From: an uncultured Roseburia sp.
Lineage (GTDB): Bacteria; Bacillota; Clostridia; Lachnospirales; Lachnospiraceae
DNA: 64,000 nt
Assembly: GCA_947649645.1 (NCBI GenBank)
Contig: CANSSP010000015.1
Coordinates: 16,877-80,876, forward strand
Reading direction: 5' to 3'
A program made the position numbers and the translations under genes. The notes below the pieces were generated by a model. The model did not search any database. It saw only the letters and a program-made list of their open reading frames with translations, and had not been told where the DNA came from. This document shows, in pieces, positions 62,906-64,000 of this stretch; positions within the stretch are counted from its first letter, which is position 1; the number at the start of each line of letters is the position of its first letter.

Positions 62906-63577
62906 TCATCTGGTATCCTCCATACGATAACCCACGCTTCTGACTGTCTTTACACACTCTGGCTGACACAGCTTATCCCGCAGCCGTTTCATGGTAACTG
63001 TTAACGTATTATCGTTCACATAGTTTCCATTCGTATCCCAGACCCGCTCCAGGATTTTTTCTCTGGTTACTGTCCTTCCCTTGTTTTGCATCAGACACAC
63101 AAGCAGCTGATATTCCGCCGCACTCAGACTGATTTCCCTGGAATCGCAGAAAACAATCCGGCGGTTTAAATCTACCGTAATTCCGCCACAGGAAAGATAT
63201 TGTTCCGCCACATTGCCGGTTCTGCGCAGTAAGGCCAGAATCCGTGAATACAATACTTCCAGTTCAAACGGCTTTACCACATAATCATCCGCACCATTCT
63301 GAAAACCCGATACAATATCGGCCGAATCTCCACGTATCGTAAGAAAAATAACGGGCAGCTCTTTCCAGTTACTGCGAATCCACTGGCACAGACTGTCTCC
63401 GCGTCCATCCGGCATATTCCAGTCCAGCAGTACCAGAGTCGGCACACATTTTTTTAAAGACTGTCTTGCCTTTTCAAGCGTGCAGCATAATGTCACCCGA
63501 AATCCCTTACCATGCAGATATTCCTTTACCACAGATGCAATAGCAGTATCATCTTCGATATAATATAAATCTACCAT
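62906..63577 (-). CDS. OmpR family response regulator without adjacent kinase
   Basis: A 223-residue protein: receiver with Glu8-Asp9-Asp10, phospho-acceptor Asp52 in LLDWNMP, Thr in LTIRGD and Lys in VVKPFELE, followed by a winged helix (LSAAEYQLLVCLM, CVKTVRSVGYRME). No histidine kinase gene lies on either side in the window. Downstream are only a terminator and pseudogenes; upstream is the mobile element. It may have been separated from its kinase, or the partner may lie in the element beyond the window. Confidence 0.94.
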   Translation of the reverse strand: MVDLYYIEDDTAIASVVKEYLHGKGFRVTLCCTLEKARQSLKKCVPTLVLLDWNMPDGRGDSLCQWIRSNWKELPVIFLTIRGDSADIVSGFQNGADDYVVKPFELEVLYSRILALLRRTGNVAEQYLSCGGITVDLNRRIVFCDSREISLSAAEYQLLVCLMQNKGRTVTREKILERVWDTNGNYVNDNTLTVTMKRLRDKLCQPECVKTVRSVGYRMEDTR

Positions 63578-63686
63578 TCATTTTCCGCCTTTTTCTGTCT
63601 TTACAACAACGATGCGATGAAATTGATTAAGCATATAATTCCTATATATTCTTCATGAATGAAACCAGATAAGGAGAAAACTTAAA

Positions 63687-63728
63687 ATGGTGTTTAAGAC
63701 AGCAGACATAATAAGGTGGAGTGAATAA
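63687..63728 (+). other. Tiny open frame before tnpV
   Basis: ATG 63687 follows AAGGAGAAAA and opens a 13-codon frame ending at 63728, 22 bp before tnpV. It may be a leader peptide or the end of an inserted remnant; no homology is claimed. Confidence 0.3.
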
Positions 63729-63750
63729 TCTTATTTGGAGGAATTACAAA

Positions 63751-64000
63751 ATGGCAAAATCATTTTTTGAGGAAATGGGCGGCAGATACGAAAAGCAGGG
63801 AGATTACTTAATCCCATGTTTAACTTTACCCGCCGAAGAAGAACAGCCGATAGGCACATGGGGGCAACGGCATCTGAACTATCTGAAGCAGTACCGCAGA
63901 GTTACATACACGAATCTTCTCACAAGTGGCAAACTCAACGCTTATCTTGCCGACATTGACAGGCAGGCGCAGGAACGCTTGGAATGGCTCGTAGAGGGCA
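63751..64000 (+). CDS. tnpV: TnpV-like transposon protein (3' end beyond window)
   Basis: ATG 63751 follows TTGGAGGAAT; the first 83 codons are open to the window edge. MAKSFFEEMGGRYEKQGDYLIP and PIGTWGQRHLNYLKQYRRVTYTNLLTSGKL match the TnpV family, small proteins carried by Tn4451-type and related integrative elements of Clostridia, whose role is not established. It marks the left end of, or a remnant of, a mobile element to the right. Confidence 0.82.
   Translation, partial: MAKSFFEEMGGRYEKQGDYLIPCLTLPAEEEQPIGTWGQRHLNYLKQYRRVTYTNLLTSGKLNAYLADIDRQAQERLEWLVEG

Overview
The window looks like chromosome of a motile, spore-forming Clostridia species, most likely Lachnospiraceae. This is inferred from gene content, not from a marker-gene comparison. 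The supporting features are low-to-mid GC, strong AGGAGG-type ribosome sites, BofA/YaaL and CwlD homologues, DUF5702/DUF6240/DUF6382 family proteins, a Gram-positive type Tad pilus set, MecA, an LCP protein and flagellins. No rRNA, tRNA or CRISPR array was seen.

Region 1 (1-10.4 kb, minus strand) is a Tad/Flp pilus locus. In transcription order it holds an A24 prepilin peptidase, TadZ/CpaE-like protein, CpaF ATPase, TadB, TadC, Flp pilin, DUF5702 protein, a TadE-like protein with two C-terminal Cys/His modules, a second short A24 peptidase, a tiny TadE-like pseudopilin, a DUF6382-FHA protein and a rhomboid protease cut by the window edge. A 19-bp perfect inverted repeat flanks the ribosome site and start codon of the larger TadE-like gene, so expression could be switched by DNA inversion.

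Region 2 (10.4-30.5 kb) mixes sporulation, motility and envelope genes: BofA and YaaL, flagellin with a FliS-like chaperone, a DUF1858 protein, MecA, and an uncharacterised trio (Ser/Thr kinase fused to a degenerate P-loop ATPase, a stand-alone paralogue of that ATPase, and a small protein). A GH18 hydrolase, CwlD amidase, a large DUF6240 protein with a FliK-like C-terminus, GlgB, a TPR/tandem-repeat/AAA protein and an AI-2E family permease follow.

Region 3 (30.6-47.7 kb) holds metabolism and signalling: an aconitase-family hydratase, an ECF sigma factor with a beta-propeller membrane partner, a CPBP protease, an EamA exporter, a response regulator/histidine kinase pair followed by a HAD protein that has lost its catalytic residues, an AraC regulator divergent from an enoate-reductase-type flavoenzyme, an LCP protein, an Xre regulator and a Gly/Pro/Arg-rich membrane protein. 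Identical 11-bp-spaced TTAA(G/T) repeats lie upstream of the response regulator and at the LCP promoter.

Region 4 (47.8-62.0 kb) joins translation genes to flagellar glycosylation. The order rpmG-secE-nusG-rplK-rplA is followed by an inserted glycosyltransferase, then rplJ-rplL with their own promoter and L10 leader. rpoB does not follow rplL; an atypical flagellin does. A FliD-like cap protein is next, then a minus-strand operon of PtmE-, LegB- and LegC-like sugar-nucleotide enzymes with three CgeB/DUF3880-type glycosyltransferases, consistent with glycosylation of the flagellins.

Region 5 (62.0-64.0 kb) is a decay zone: a hydrolase without its N-terminus, fused by deletion to a frameshifted rhodanese fragment. 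It is followed by an OmpR-type regulator and, at the right edge, the start of a TnpV gene that signals an adjoining mobile element.
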